A stretch of 16,416 nt of DNA from NCBI GenBank assembly GCA_031383555.1, contig JANMZR010000039.1, positions 1-16,416 of the forward strand. The letters are read 5' to 3'. Position 1 is the first letter of the stretch; the number at the start of each line of letters is the position of its first letter. The DNA comes from JANMZR01 sp031383555 (GTDB lineage Bacteria; Bacteroidota; Bacteroidia; Cytophagales; Spirosomataceae). Shown one piece after another: positions 1 through 6,537 of this stretch. A model generated the notes under the pieces. It was not told the origin of the DNA and made no database searches. It worked only from the letters and a program-made list of their open reading frames with translations. The position numbers were made by a program, and so were the translations under genes.

Positions 1-512
1 CGCTGCTATTTACTAATCCCAATGCCAATATAAAGTTTCAAGCCCGAAACGCTTTTGGAACAACAAATGAAATTATAAATGAAAAAGAAGTTGTTAATCA
101 AACAGGAAATAGTAAAAAAGGTGCTGAAATATTTAAAAATCAATGTATTAGCTGCCATAAACTGGGTACTGAAGGAATTAATATTGGACCTGACTTATCA
201 AAAATTCATGAAAAACTCGATAAAACTGGATTATTTGAAGCCATCAATTATCCTTCATCTTCTATAGTTTTTGGCTTTGAAAGTTATGCAATTAGTACAA
301 AAAATGGAAACTCTTTTTATGGCTTTATTTTGAGTGAAAATGAAAATACTTTAACCTTAAAGGACCTTGCTGGGAAAAGTGTAACCATTGCTCAAAACCA
401 AATTAGAATAAAAATTAAAGACAGAAAAAGTATTATGCCATCTATTCAAACCTCTGGTTTGAAGGTAGATGAGGTTAGTGATTTACTCGAATTTTTAGCT
501 GAAAAAAAATAG
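1..512 (+). CDS. C-terminal part of a heme-binding (c-type cytochrome) protein, 5' truncated by the window
   Basis: Frame 3 is open from the left edge to the stop at 510-512 and gives about 169 residues; the start lies outside the window. A single c-type heme site, CISCH, is encoded at 144-158, followed by GPDL (a motif typical of this cytochrome class). The order CxxCH, GPDL, a Tyr/Phe-rich strand segment, then a C-terminal LxxLLEFLAEK helix matches the C-terminal heme-binding domain seen in Planctomycetes/Verrucomicrobia-type membrane-bound dehydrogenases, and also the end of the protein at 11378-14071 in this window. The missing N-terminal part probably holds a beta-propeller and HEAT repeats, but that is inference. 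Heme attachment implies a periplasmic location. Only 26 bp separate it from the FAD oxidoreductase gene, which suggests cotranscription. The TTG at 330 is an internal codon, not a start. Confidence 0.82.
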   Translation, partial: LLFTNPNANIKFQARNAFGTTNEIINEKEVVNQTGNSKKGAEIFKNQCISCHKLGTEGINIGPDLSKIHEKLDKTGLFEAINYPSSSIVFGFESYAISTKNGNSFYGFILSENENTLTLKDLAGKSVTIAQNQIRIKIKDRKSIMPSIQTSGLKVDEVSDLLEFLAEKK

Positions 513-538
513 AATACATCTGATTATAAATGATTTAA

Positions 539-1888
539 ATGCCTTACAAAAACTTACAATACATTAAAAATATTGATATTTTAGTTGTTGGCGCTGGCTC
601 TGCGGGTTGTATTGCAGCATTATCAGCAAGTACCAATAAAAGCTTAAATATATTATTAGTAGAGCGTTATGGATTTTTAGGAGGCACTTCTACTCAAATG
701 TTAGACACTTTTTATGGTTTTTTTAGCCCATCCGAAACTTCAAGAAAAATAATTGGTGGCCTACCCGATCTCATAGTAAATGAATTAGATAAATATGGTG
801 AAATATTTCTTCGACCTAATACTTATGGTGCGGGTACTGGAGTAAATTACAACCCAGAACGTCTGAAATTTGTTTGGGAAAATTTAATTTTGAAAGCTGG
901 TGTTAATATATTGATGCACACAATGTTAATTGATGTAAATCAAACAAATTTAGGAGATTTTGAGTGTATTTTTTGGAACAAGTCAGGGTTTTTTAGTGTA
1001 AAACCAAAAAGAATAATTGATGCAAGTGGGGATGCCGATTTTTGTCATTTGGCTGGGTATAAATACGAAATTGCTGGTGAAAAAGAGCCAGCCCAAAGTA
1101 TGACAACCACCTTTAGAATGGCCAATGTTGATCTTGAGAAATATGAAAAAGCTGGTGGTAAGAAAACACTACAAAAACTAATGGCTACAACAACAGAGCC
1201 ACTACCTCGAAAGGAAGGCTCAGTACACCCAATGAATGTTGAGGCTTGTGTTTCAACAGTAGCAGTAAAAGTAGCTGGCTATAATGCATTGAATATAAAT
1301 GAGTTAACAAAAGCAGAAATAGAAGGTCGGCGACAAGCTTTTGTATATGAACAGTTTTTCCAAAAGGAAGTTCCTGGCTATGAAAACTCAAAAATAATAG
1401 GGCTTTCCAATCAAATTGGAGTACGTGAAACCCGTAGAGTTTATGGAAATTATAGACTTACCAAAGAAAATTGTATGGAAGCGGCCATTCCTGATGATAG
1501 CATCCTATTATGCGCCGCCCCAATTGAAGACCATCGTGCTGGCAACAACGGAGAAAGCGAAACCTATTGGCAGTATATTCCAAAAGGTGGAGTTTATGGT
1601 GTGCCTTATGGTACAATTGTAGCAAAAAATAGTGATAATACTTGGGTAATTGGACGCTGCTTTTCAGCCACCCACGATGCTCATGCGAGTTGCCGATCAA
1701 TGGCACAAACTATGGCAATGGGGCAAGCGGCAGGTTTAGCGGCCATTATTTCTTTACAAAATGATGAATCAGCAAGTAATATAAATGTTCAAAATTTAAG
1801 AGAAAATTTGAAAAAAAATAGCGCCATTTTAGAAATACCCGATAAAATTGCTTTTACAGAAAAACAAGAATGGAAATTGAATTTTTAA
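539..1888 (+). CDS. FAD-dependent oxidoreductase (FAD_oxidored family)
   Basis: This 449-residue protein opens with a Rossmann dinucleotide-binding fold. A hydrophobic strand leads into GAGSAG at residues 18-23, and the acidic end of the second strand is VERYGFLGGT at 41-50, which would contact the FAD ribose. A second FAD signature, IDASGDAD, lies near 160-167, and GVRETRR is at 294-300. The C-terminal part has IGRCFSATHDAHASCR at 371-386 and MAMGQAAGLAA at 392-402, as expected for the family's closing FAD-binding segment. No signal peptide or membrane segment is seen, so it should be cytoplasmic. The substrate is unknown; relatives oxidise or reduce small organic molecules. The ATG at 539 places the GxGxxG motif at the usual distance from the N-terminus. 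The gene sits 26 bp after the cytochrome gene and 20 bp before the phosphotriesterase-family gene, so an operon is likely. Confidence 0.88.
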   Translation: MPYKNLQYIKNIDILVVGAGSAGCIAALSASTNKSLNILLVERYGFLGGTSTQMLDTFYGFFSPSETSRKIIGGLPDLIVNELDKYGEIFLRPNTYGAGTGVNYNPERLKFVWENLILKAGVNILMHTMLIDVNQTNLGDFECIFWNKSGFFSVKPKRIIDASGDADFCHLAGYKYEIAGEKEPAQSMTTTFRMANVDLEKYEKAGGKKTLQKLMATTTEPLPRKEGSVHPMNVEACVSTVAVKVAGYNALNINELTKAEIEGRRQAFVYEQFFQKEVPGYENSKIIGLSNQIGVRETRRVYGNYRLTKENCMEAAIPDDSILLCAAPIEDHRAGNNGESETYWQYIPKGGVYGVPYGTIVAKNSDNTWVIGRCFSATHDAHASCRSMAQTMAMGQAAGLAAIISLQNDESASNINVQNLRENLKKNSAILEIPDKIAFTEKQEWKLNF

Positions 1889-1908
1889 GTATTTATGAAT
1901 AAATAAAA

Positions 1909-2862
1909 ATGAGTTTTGTAAGAACAATATTAGGCGACATCAATGTTGAAAATTTAGGAATAACCTACTCTCATGAACATATTGTAATTGACCATTGTCT
2001 TGCAACAGAAAACAATGCTAATTTTTTATTGATAGACGCTGAAAAAATTACGGATGAGTTATTAACAATCAAAAGATTAGGCTGTAAAACAATGGTAGAT
2101 ACTATGCCAGCCAACTCTGGAAGAAACATAGAATTATCAGCAAAAATTTCTAAAGAAACAGGACTAAATTTTATAATTGCGACAGGTATACATTTAGAAA
2201 AATATTACCCAAAAAACCATTGGCGGTATAGTTACACCGAAGATCAAATCACACAATTATTGATTGATGATATTGAAACTGGGATCGATATTTATGATTA
2301 CAATGGACCAATAGTTAATCGGAGTATATATAAAGCTGGTTTTATAAAGTTGGCCACTGGCGATGAGCCTATTTCAAAGCACCAGGAAAAAATATTTCGT
2401 TGTGTGGTAAATGCGCATAAAATTACCGGAGCGCCAATTTTAACCCATACCAATGCAGGCAAACATGCAATTGCACAAGTGGAAATTTTCAGAAAACTGG
2501 GAGCCAATTTGAATCACATTGTTTTATCACATACGGATCAAAACAAAGATCTTATCTATCAAAAGGACCTGATGGAAACAGGTGTAAATGTAGAATATGA
2601 TAGTCATTTTCGCATAAAAAATGAAGTTGAAAACTGGACTTATGCCCTTTTAGAAACTTTATTACCATTGTTTCCAAACCAAATTGTTGCAGGGATGGAT
2701 GCCGCAAGAAATACCTATTGGAAAAGCTATGGAGGTAGTCCAGGATTGGATTATCTGCTTAGCAATTTTACAGAACAGTTAAAAAAGCGTGATCTTTTTC
2801 AATACTTTGACCATATTTTTATCAAAAATCCCGCAAAAATATTTAGTTTTAACAAAAAATAA
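1909..2862 (+). CDS. Phosphotriesterase-family metal-dependent hydrolase (possible lactonase)
   Basis: This 317-residue protein has the amidohydrolase-like barrel of the phosphotriesterase family, with all binuclear metal ligands apparently intact: HEH at residues 22-24, the lysine usually carboxylated as metal bridge at K147 (GFIKLAT), H180 (PILTHT), H208 (VLSHTD) and D264 (AGMDAA). The length fits the family. Known members hydrolyse organophosphates, but most bacterial homologues are better described as lactonases or have unknown substrates, so paraoxon-type activity should not be assumed. No export signal is seen; it is probably cytoplasmic. It starts 20 bp after the FAD oxidoreductase stop and ends 11 bp before the MetE-like gene, which suggests translation from one transcript. 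A lactonase acting on a product of the neighbouring oxidoreductase would be a sensible pairing, but this is inference. Confidence 0.88.
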   Translation: MSFVRTILGDINVENLGITYSHEHIVIDHCLATENNANFLLIDAEKITDELLTIKRLGCKTMVDTMPANSGRNIELSAKISKETGLNFIIATGIHLEKYYPKNHWRYSYTEDQITQLLIDDIETGIDIYDYNGPIVNRSIYKAGFIKLATGDEPISKHQEKIFRCVVNAHKITGAPILTHTNAGKHAIAQVEIFRKLGANLNHIVLSHTDQNKDLIYQKDLMETGVNVEYDSHFRIKNEVENWTYALLETLLPLFPNQIVAGMDAARNTYWKSYGGSPGLDYLLSNFTEQLKKRDLFQYFDHIFIKNPAKIFSFNKK

Positions 2863-2873
2863 AAGACAATTCA

Positions 2874-3902
2874 ATGCAACCTATACCTATTAAAACAACA
2901 GTCGTTGGCTCTTGGCCATTTCCATCTTGGCTTGAATTTGCCTCCGAAAATTTAGATAAATTTGGCAAAGCCGATATCAACGAAATGATTGATGATGCTG
3001 TTATAAATGCTATCCATGACCAATGCGAAGCAGGTTTAGATGTGATTTCTGATGGTGAGCAAACCCGCCTCGACTTCAATCTTTCTTTTTATGGGTTCAT
3101 AAAAGGCCTACAAGCTAATCATGAAGAAACCCGAAAATACGGCCCCCCCGCTCACGATCAACGTGGCAAGCATACGGTAGTTGAAAAACTAACAGCACCA
3201 AAAGGCTTAGGTGTAGTTGAAGAGTATAAGCGTTTGCAAAAATACGCACCTGAAGGGAAAATATTAAAAGCCTCTATACCAGGTCCATATACGCTTTCAG
3301 GCCGTATGTTGCCAGGAGAAATCTACAAAGATCGTTGGGAAATCACAGAAGCCTTATTACCAATGGTAGCCAAAGAATTAGAAGCTTTGGTGGCTGCAGG
3401 TGCACAAGAAATTTGCATCGACGAACCTTCAATGAGCTGCTATGCATATAAAGAAGATACAAAACGGTTTGTGGATATTTTTAATAGAACCGTAAAAAAC
3501 ATTGTTGGAAAAACCAGAATTGGCACCCATTTATGTTTCGGAAATTATAAGGGCCGCTCAGTAGGCAAAAAAACAATACTGCCAATGTTGCCCGATTTCC
3601 TTGATTTCACAGTCGACGAATTACATACCGAAATGTGCGTTCTCAACTTTGCTGAAATACATTTGATGGAGCGATTTGCCGAGAAAATGGACGTGGCTGT
3701 TGGCGTAATTGATGTGAAAAGTTATTATATCGAAACCGTCGACGACGTAATCGAAAGAATTGAAAAGTGCCTAAAACATATTCCTGGCGAAAAATTGGCC
3801 TTATCGTCCGATTGTGGCCTATCACAAACTGCACGCTGGGCTACTAAATTGAAAATGAAGGCCATGTGTGATGCAGCACTGGTGGTAAGGGAAAGATTTT
3901 AA
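2874..3902 (+). CDS. MetE C-terminal-like (cobalamin-independent methionine synthase family) methyltransferase
   Basis: This 342-residue protein corresponds to the catalytic C-terminal barrel of cobalamin-independent methionine synthase, without the N-terminal half found in full-length MetE (about 750 residues). Visible family signatures are TTVVGSWPFP at 8-17, ISDGEQTR at 58-65, IDEPSM at 182-187 and SSDCGL at 311-316. The zinc ligands of MetE (His, Cys, Glu, Cys) have clear counterparts: H219 and C221 in THLCFG, a glutamate at 249 or 253, and C314. It is therefore expected to be a zinc enzyme that activates a thiol or related nucleophile. Short MetE-like proteins serve varied methyl-transfer roles, so methionine synthesis itself is not established. 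It sits 11 bp downstream of the phosphotriesterase-family gene in the same presumed operon. No signal peptide is present. Confidence 0.85.
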   Translation: MQPIPIKTTVVGSWPFPSWLEFASENLDKFGKADINEMIDDAVINAIHDQCEAGLDVISDGEQTRLDFNLSFYGFIKGLQANHEETRKYGPPAHDQRGKHTVVEKLTAPKGLGVVEEYKRLQKYAPEGKILKASIPGPYTLSGRMLPGEIYKDRWEITEALLPMVAKELEALVAAGAQEICIDEPSMSCYAYKEDTKRFVDIFNRTVKNIVGKTRIGTHLCFGNYKGRSVGKKTILPMLPDFLDFTVDELHTEMCVLNFAEIHLMERFAEKMDVAVGVIDVKSYYIETVDDVIERIEKCLKHIPGEKLALSSDCGLSQTARWATKLKMKAMCDAALVVRERF

Positions 3903-3982
3903 AGAAAAACTGCTTGATAAAATTTTTTATTGGCTTTTTTAAATTTTTTTAAATAAAATCTAAAGAAATAAAATACATTATA

Positions 3983-4390
3983 ATGAAAAATAAAATAGGC
4001 ACAAAAGAAAGTCCGATGGCATTGAAAACACCACCCTTAACCAGCGAATATACAATGCATGTTGACCAAAAAGATGGTAAAGATGTATTAGTTTGTACCG
4101 TTGGAAAAACTGTTCTACTTTATAATATTGACGCTCTCACAGACTTGCACAAAATGTTAAAAGACCATGGCGAGTGGATGGAACTTGGTAGCGCCGACGA
4201 ACAAAAACCTGCAAAAGAAGGAACTGTTGAAGCTTGGGGCCGCTCAGAAAGCAACCCAGTTGGCGGTTGGTACGGGTTAAAAAAAGGACTTCGTGGTCGA
4301 TTTGGAATGTATATTCCGCCTTTGATGGAAGCAATAGGCCTAGCTGAGGTTACTCATGATGCAAAAGGAAACAAAATGAAGGCAATTTAA
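3983..4390 (+). CDS. Conserved-looking small cytoplasmic protein of unknown function
   Basis: This is a 135-residue protein with no family I can name with confidence. It has no signal peptide, membrane segment or Cys/His metal motif. The middle has alternating beta-type segments (YTMHVDQKDG, VLVCTVGKTVLLY) and a short helix (LTDLHKMLKDHGEW). The C-terminal half is rich in Gly, Arg and aromatic residues, including WGRSES, GGWYGLKKGLRGRFG and MYIPPLMEAIGLA, a pattern that suggests a compact conserved domain. The start at 3983 is preceded by an A/T-rich stretch; an alternative ATG at 4016 (residue 12, MALKTPP) would remove a Lys-rich N-terminus and may be the true start. It lies 80 bp after the MetE-like gene and 134 bp before deoC, on the same strand, so a shared function with the cluster is plausible but unproven. 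Confidence 0.75.
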   Translation: MKNKIGTKESPMALKTPPLTSEYTMHVDQKDGKDVLVCTVGKTVLLYNIDALTDLHKMLKDHGEWMELGSADEQKPAKEGTVEAWGRSESNPVGGWYGLKKGLRGRFGMYIPPLMEAIGLAEVTHDAKGNKMKAI

Positions 4391-4456
4391 AAAGCCAAAT
4401 TAAAAAATAAATACTATACGAGATAAATAATCTGAAACATCAAAATGAATTTAGCT

Positions 4457-4479
4457 GGTCGACTTTTGTAAAGACGGCT
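4457..4479 (+). other. Imperfect hairpin between the small protein gene and deoC
   Basis: Bases 4457-4466 can pair with 4470-4479 around a 3-base loop. The inner four pairs are perfect (CTTT/AAAG), there is one A-A mismatch, and five outer pairs include two G-T wobbles. The next T-run (about 4492-4498) is not adjacent to the stem, so it is a poor intrinsic terminator. It could be an attenuating or processing structure, or chance. The rest of the 134-bp gap (4391-4524) shows no gene or recognisable site. Confidence 0.25.
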
Positions 4480-4524
4480 TCAGATAAAAATGATTTTTAA
4501 TCCGCTTTTTAAAAAAAAATAATT

Positions 4525-5277
4525 ATGAATTATACCCTACCAGAACTCGCCAAAATGATAGACCATTCGTTGTTGCACCCAACAATGAATGATGCCGAAC
4601 TAGACAAGGGCTGTGAAATTGCCGTAGCCTATAATGTCGCAACTGTTTGTGTAAAACCTTATTATGTAAAACGAGCAGCTGAATTATTAAAAGGTTCAGA
4701 TGTATTGGTTTGCTCAGTTATTGGCTTTCCACATGGTAATTCTACTACTAAAATCAAAGTTTTAGAAACTCGTCAAGCTTGCCTTGATGGCGCAACTGAA
4801 ATTGATATGGTTGTTAATTGTGGTAAAGTACTTTCTGAAGATTGGCGATCAGTGAAATCTGATATTTATGCTGTAAATAAAGAATGTTTGAAGCATGGTG
4901 CTATTTTAAAAGTTATTTTTGAAAATGATTTCCTACCAAAAAATAGCTATAAAGTTAAACTTTGTAAAATTTGTTCAGCAATTGGAGTGGCTTTTGTTAA
5001 AACCTCCACGGGCTATGGTTATGTAAAACAACCTAGTGGCGACTATAATTATAAAGGAGCAACTTTAGCCGATGTAGATTTAATGCGGAAATATTCCGAC
5101 TCCAAAGTACAAATAAAAGGTGCAGGCGGCATTAGAACGTTGGATGATTTGCTCCTAGTGCGTGAGCATGGTTGCACTCGTATTGGTGCAACAGCGACCG
5201 TAATTATGTTGGAAGAAGCCAAAAAGAGGTTAGGAATTGAGCATAAAACTGTTAAAGACGTTAATCAAGGATATTAA
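4525..5277 (+). CDS. deoC: Deoxyribose-phosphate aldolase (DeoC family, class I aldolase)
   Basis: This 250-residue TIM-barrel protein matches the DeoC family in length and motifs. The Schiff-base lysine is K159 in VAFVKTSTGYG, the second catalytic lysine is K198 in IKGAGGIRT, and the proton-relay aspartate is D94 in TEIDMVVNCG. The last residue is tyrosine (Y250), as in Escherichia coli DeoC, where the C-terminal tyrosine takes part in catalysis. The enzyme reversibly cleaves 2-deoxyribose-5-phosphate to acetaldehyde and glyceraldehyde-3-phosphate in the cytoplasm. None of the usual deo partners (nucleoside phosphorylases, phosphopentomutase) is adjacent, and it sits among lactonase-like and oxidoreductase genes, so a related aldol cleavage in another sugar or sugar-acid pathway is possible. 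The start at 4525 follows an A-rich run and gives the standard N-terminus. Confidence 0.9.
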   Translation: MNYTLPELAKMIDHSLLHPTMNDAELDKGCEIAVAYNVATVCVKPYYVKRAAELLKGSDVLVCSVIGFPHGNSTTKIKVLETRQACLDGATEIDMVVNCGKVLSEDWRSVKSDIYAVNKECLKHGAILKVIFENDFLPKNSYKVKLCKICSAIGVAFVKTSTGYGYVKQPSGDYNYKGATLADVDLMRKYSDSKVQIKGAGGIRTLDDLLLVREHGCTRIGATATVIMLEEAKKRLGIEHKTVKDVNQGY

Positions 5278-5280
5278 TTT

Positions 5281-5420
5281 TAGGATTTGGGCGTTTTACC
5301 ACGCTGTCTGCTTTATCTTTTTGAATGTGTTTTATTCCCGCTTGGGGCGGTCCGACGTTTTCGGTTAGGGGCCTTTTAAAAAGGATGCCGCTTCCATCGT
5401 TAAAGCAAAGTCCCAACAAA
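5281..5420. repeat. GC-richer, hairpin-forming intergenic block; candidate dispersed repeat
   Basis: Most of the 171-bp gap between deoC and the next gene is visibly richer in G and C than its surroundings. It contains several inverted motifs: ATCTTTTT at 5315-5322 roughly complements AAAAAGGAT at 5378-5386; CCGC at 5338-5341 pairs with GCGG at 5347-5350 around TTGGG; and CCTTTT at 5372-5377 abuts AAAAAGG at 5378-5384 as a near palindrome. No significant ORF is present. The look is that of the nested-palindrome intergenic elements repeated in some Cytophagales genomes. Only one copy is present here, so its repeat nature is an inference. It could also act as a transcription terminator or RNA-stability element for deoC. 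Confidence 0.4.
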
Positions 5421-5448
5421 CCATAAACTAAAATCAAACAACCATATT

Positions 5449-6285
5449 ATGATAAAACCTTTTCAAAAAAATCAAGTCTTACTAGCTGACATTGAAGCCT
5501 TTACCTCAAATAAAGGTTTTAAAGTTTGGTGGTTAGGGCAGTCTGGCTTTTTAGTAAAGTGGCAAAATAAAACCCTCCTTTTCGACCCCTATCTTTCAGA
5601 TTCACTATCAGTTAAATACCAAAATACAGACAAGCCTCATACACGCATGAGTGAACTTGCTATTGAACCAAGCTATTTACCAAAAATAGACATTGTAACC
5701 TCAAGTCATAACCATACCGATCATTTGGATGCTGAAACTTTACTACCAATTTTGCAAAAAAATTCTGAAATAAAATTCATAATCCCAGAGGCCAATCGTG
5801 CTTTTGTGGCTGAAAGAGTTAAATGTGAATTTAACTTCCCCATCGGGCTTAATGATGGACAAATAACTGAATGCAAAGGCTTTAAAATCACAGGATTGCC
5901 TTCGGCTCACAATACAATTGAGAGAAATGAGTTAGGTCATTGCAAATTCATGGGCTTTGTTGTGCAGTTTGGCAGTTACTCCATTTACCATTCTGGCGAT
6001 ACACTTTTATACGAAGGTTTGGTAGATTTTTTAAAACAATTTAATCTTGATCTAGCCTTTTTACCTATTAATGGCAATAAACCAGAACGCAAAGTAGCCG
6101 GTAATTTGAACCCAAAAGAAGCCGCAAATTTAGCAAAAGATACTAATTCCAAACTAGTTATCCCCCACCATTATCACTTATTTGAGTTTAATACCGAAGA
6201 GCCAAAACTATTTGAAAACGAATGCCAAAAAATAAATACAAAATATAAAGTTTTAAAAATTGGCCAAGGATTAGAAATTATCTAA
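5449..6285 (+). CDS. Metallo-beta-lactamase-fold hydrolase, UlaG-like (possible lactonase)
   Basis: This 278-residue protein has the metallo-beta-lactamase fold. The WWLGQSGFLVK opening (27-37) and FDPYLSD (45-51) are typical of the UlaG-like branch. The HxHxDH metal motif is SHNHTDH at 86-92 (H87, H89, D91, H92). Further ligands are probably H154 (PSAHN), D184 (HSGDT) and one of the histidines at 230-233 (IPHHYH). UlaG itself is an L-ascorbate-6-phosphate lactonase, and other relatives include phospholipase-D-like and phosphodiesterase enzymes, so the substrate is open. No signal peptide is visible, giving a likely cytoplasmic location. It is the second metallohydrolase with possible lactonase activity in the cluster. 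A 252-bp gap follows before susC. The start at 5449 gives the expected family N-terminus. Confidence 0.85.
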   Translation: MIKPFQKNQVLLADIEAFTSNKGFKVWWLGQSGFLVKWQNKTLLFDPYLSDSLSVKYQNTDKPHTRMSELAIEPSYLPKIDIVTSSHNHTDHLDAETLLPILQKNSEIKFIIPEANRAFVAERVKCEFNFPIGLNDGQITECKGFKITGLPSAHNTIERNELGHCKFMGFVVQFGSYSIYHSGDTLLYEGLVDFLKQFNLDLAFLPINGNKPERKVAGNLNPKEAANLAKDTNSKLVIPHHYHLFEFNTEEPKLFENECQKINTKYKVLKIGQGLEII

Positions 6286-6537
6286 TTATTTAGTTTTTAA
6301 GAATTTCAACTCTTTAAAAAATCACAAAAAAAACATCATTCTATTTTCAAATACAATTTCCATATCAAAAAAATACAAAAGTATAATCTTCGGTATTTTT
6401 CAAATATTATTTTGTATAAATCACAGCACAGTGTAGCATAGGATGGTTCAGTTGGCTCAAATTGGAATCTTTGCACATATTTCGAATCGTCTTCTAAAGA
6501 CAAATAAATCAATCTTTTTAATCTAAACAACTTTAAA
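6286..6537 (+). promoter_or_regulatory. Leader region upstream of the SusC/SusD pair
   Basis: This 252-bp non-coding stretch precedes susC and most probably carries its promoter and 5' untranslated region. It is AT-rich except for a more mixed segment at about 6421-6475. TTTG at 6411-6414 and an AATCTTTG at 6466-6473 partly resemble the Bacteroidota sigma-factor elements (TTTG and TAnnTTTG), but neither forms a convincing pair at the right spacing, so no promoter is assigned. A weak A/T inverted repeat at about 6294-6320 follows the preceding gene and lacks a proper T-tract, so termination there is uncertain. The bases before the ATG are A-rich, as is common in this phylum. Confidence 0.4.

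Noticed and set aside
79..267. 62-residue open frame near the left edge
   Set aside because: It overlaps the truncated cytochrome gene in another frame, and only the other frame encodes the CxxCH heme site.
6291..6320. A/T inverted repeat after the UlaG-like gene as a terminator
   Set aside because: The stem is almost all A-T with a bulge and is not followed by a T-tract on the + strand.
6440..6490. tRNA-like stretch (GGTTCAGTTGG resembling a D-arm)
   Set aside because: No matching acceptor stem, anticodon arm or T-arm can be drawn around it.
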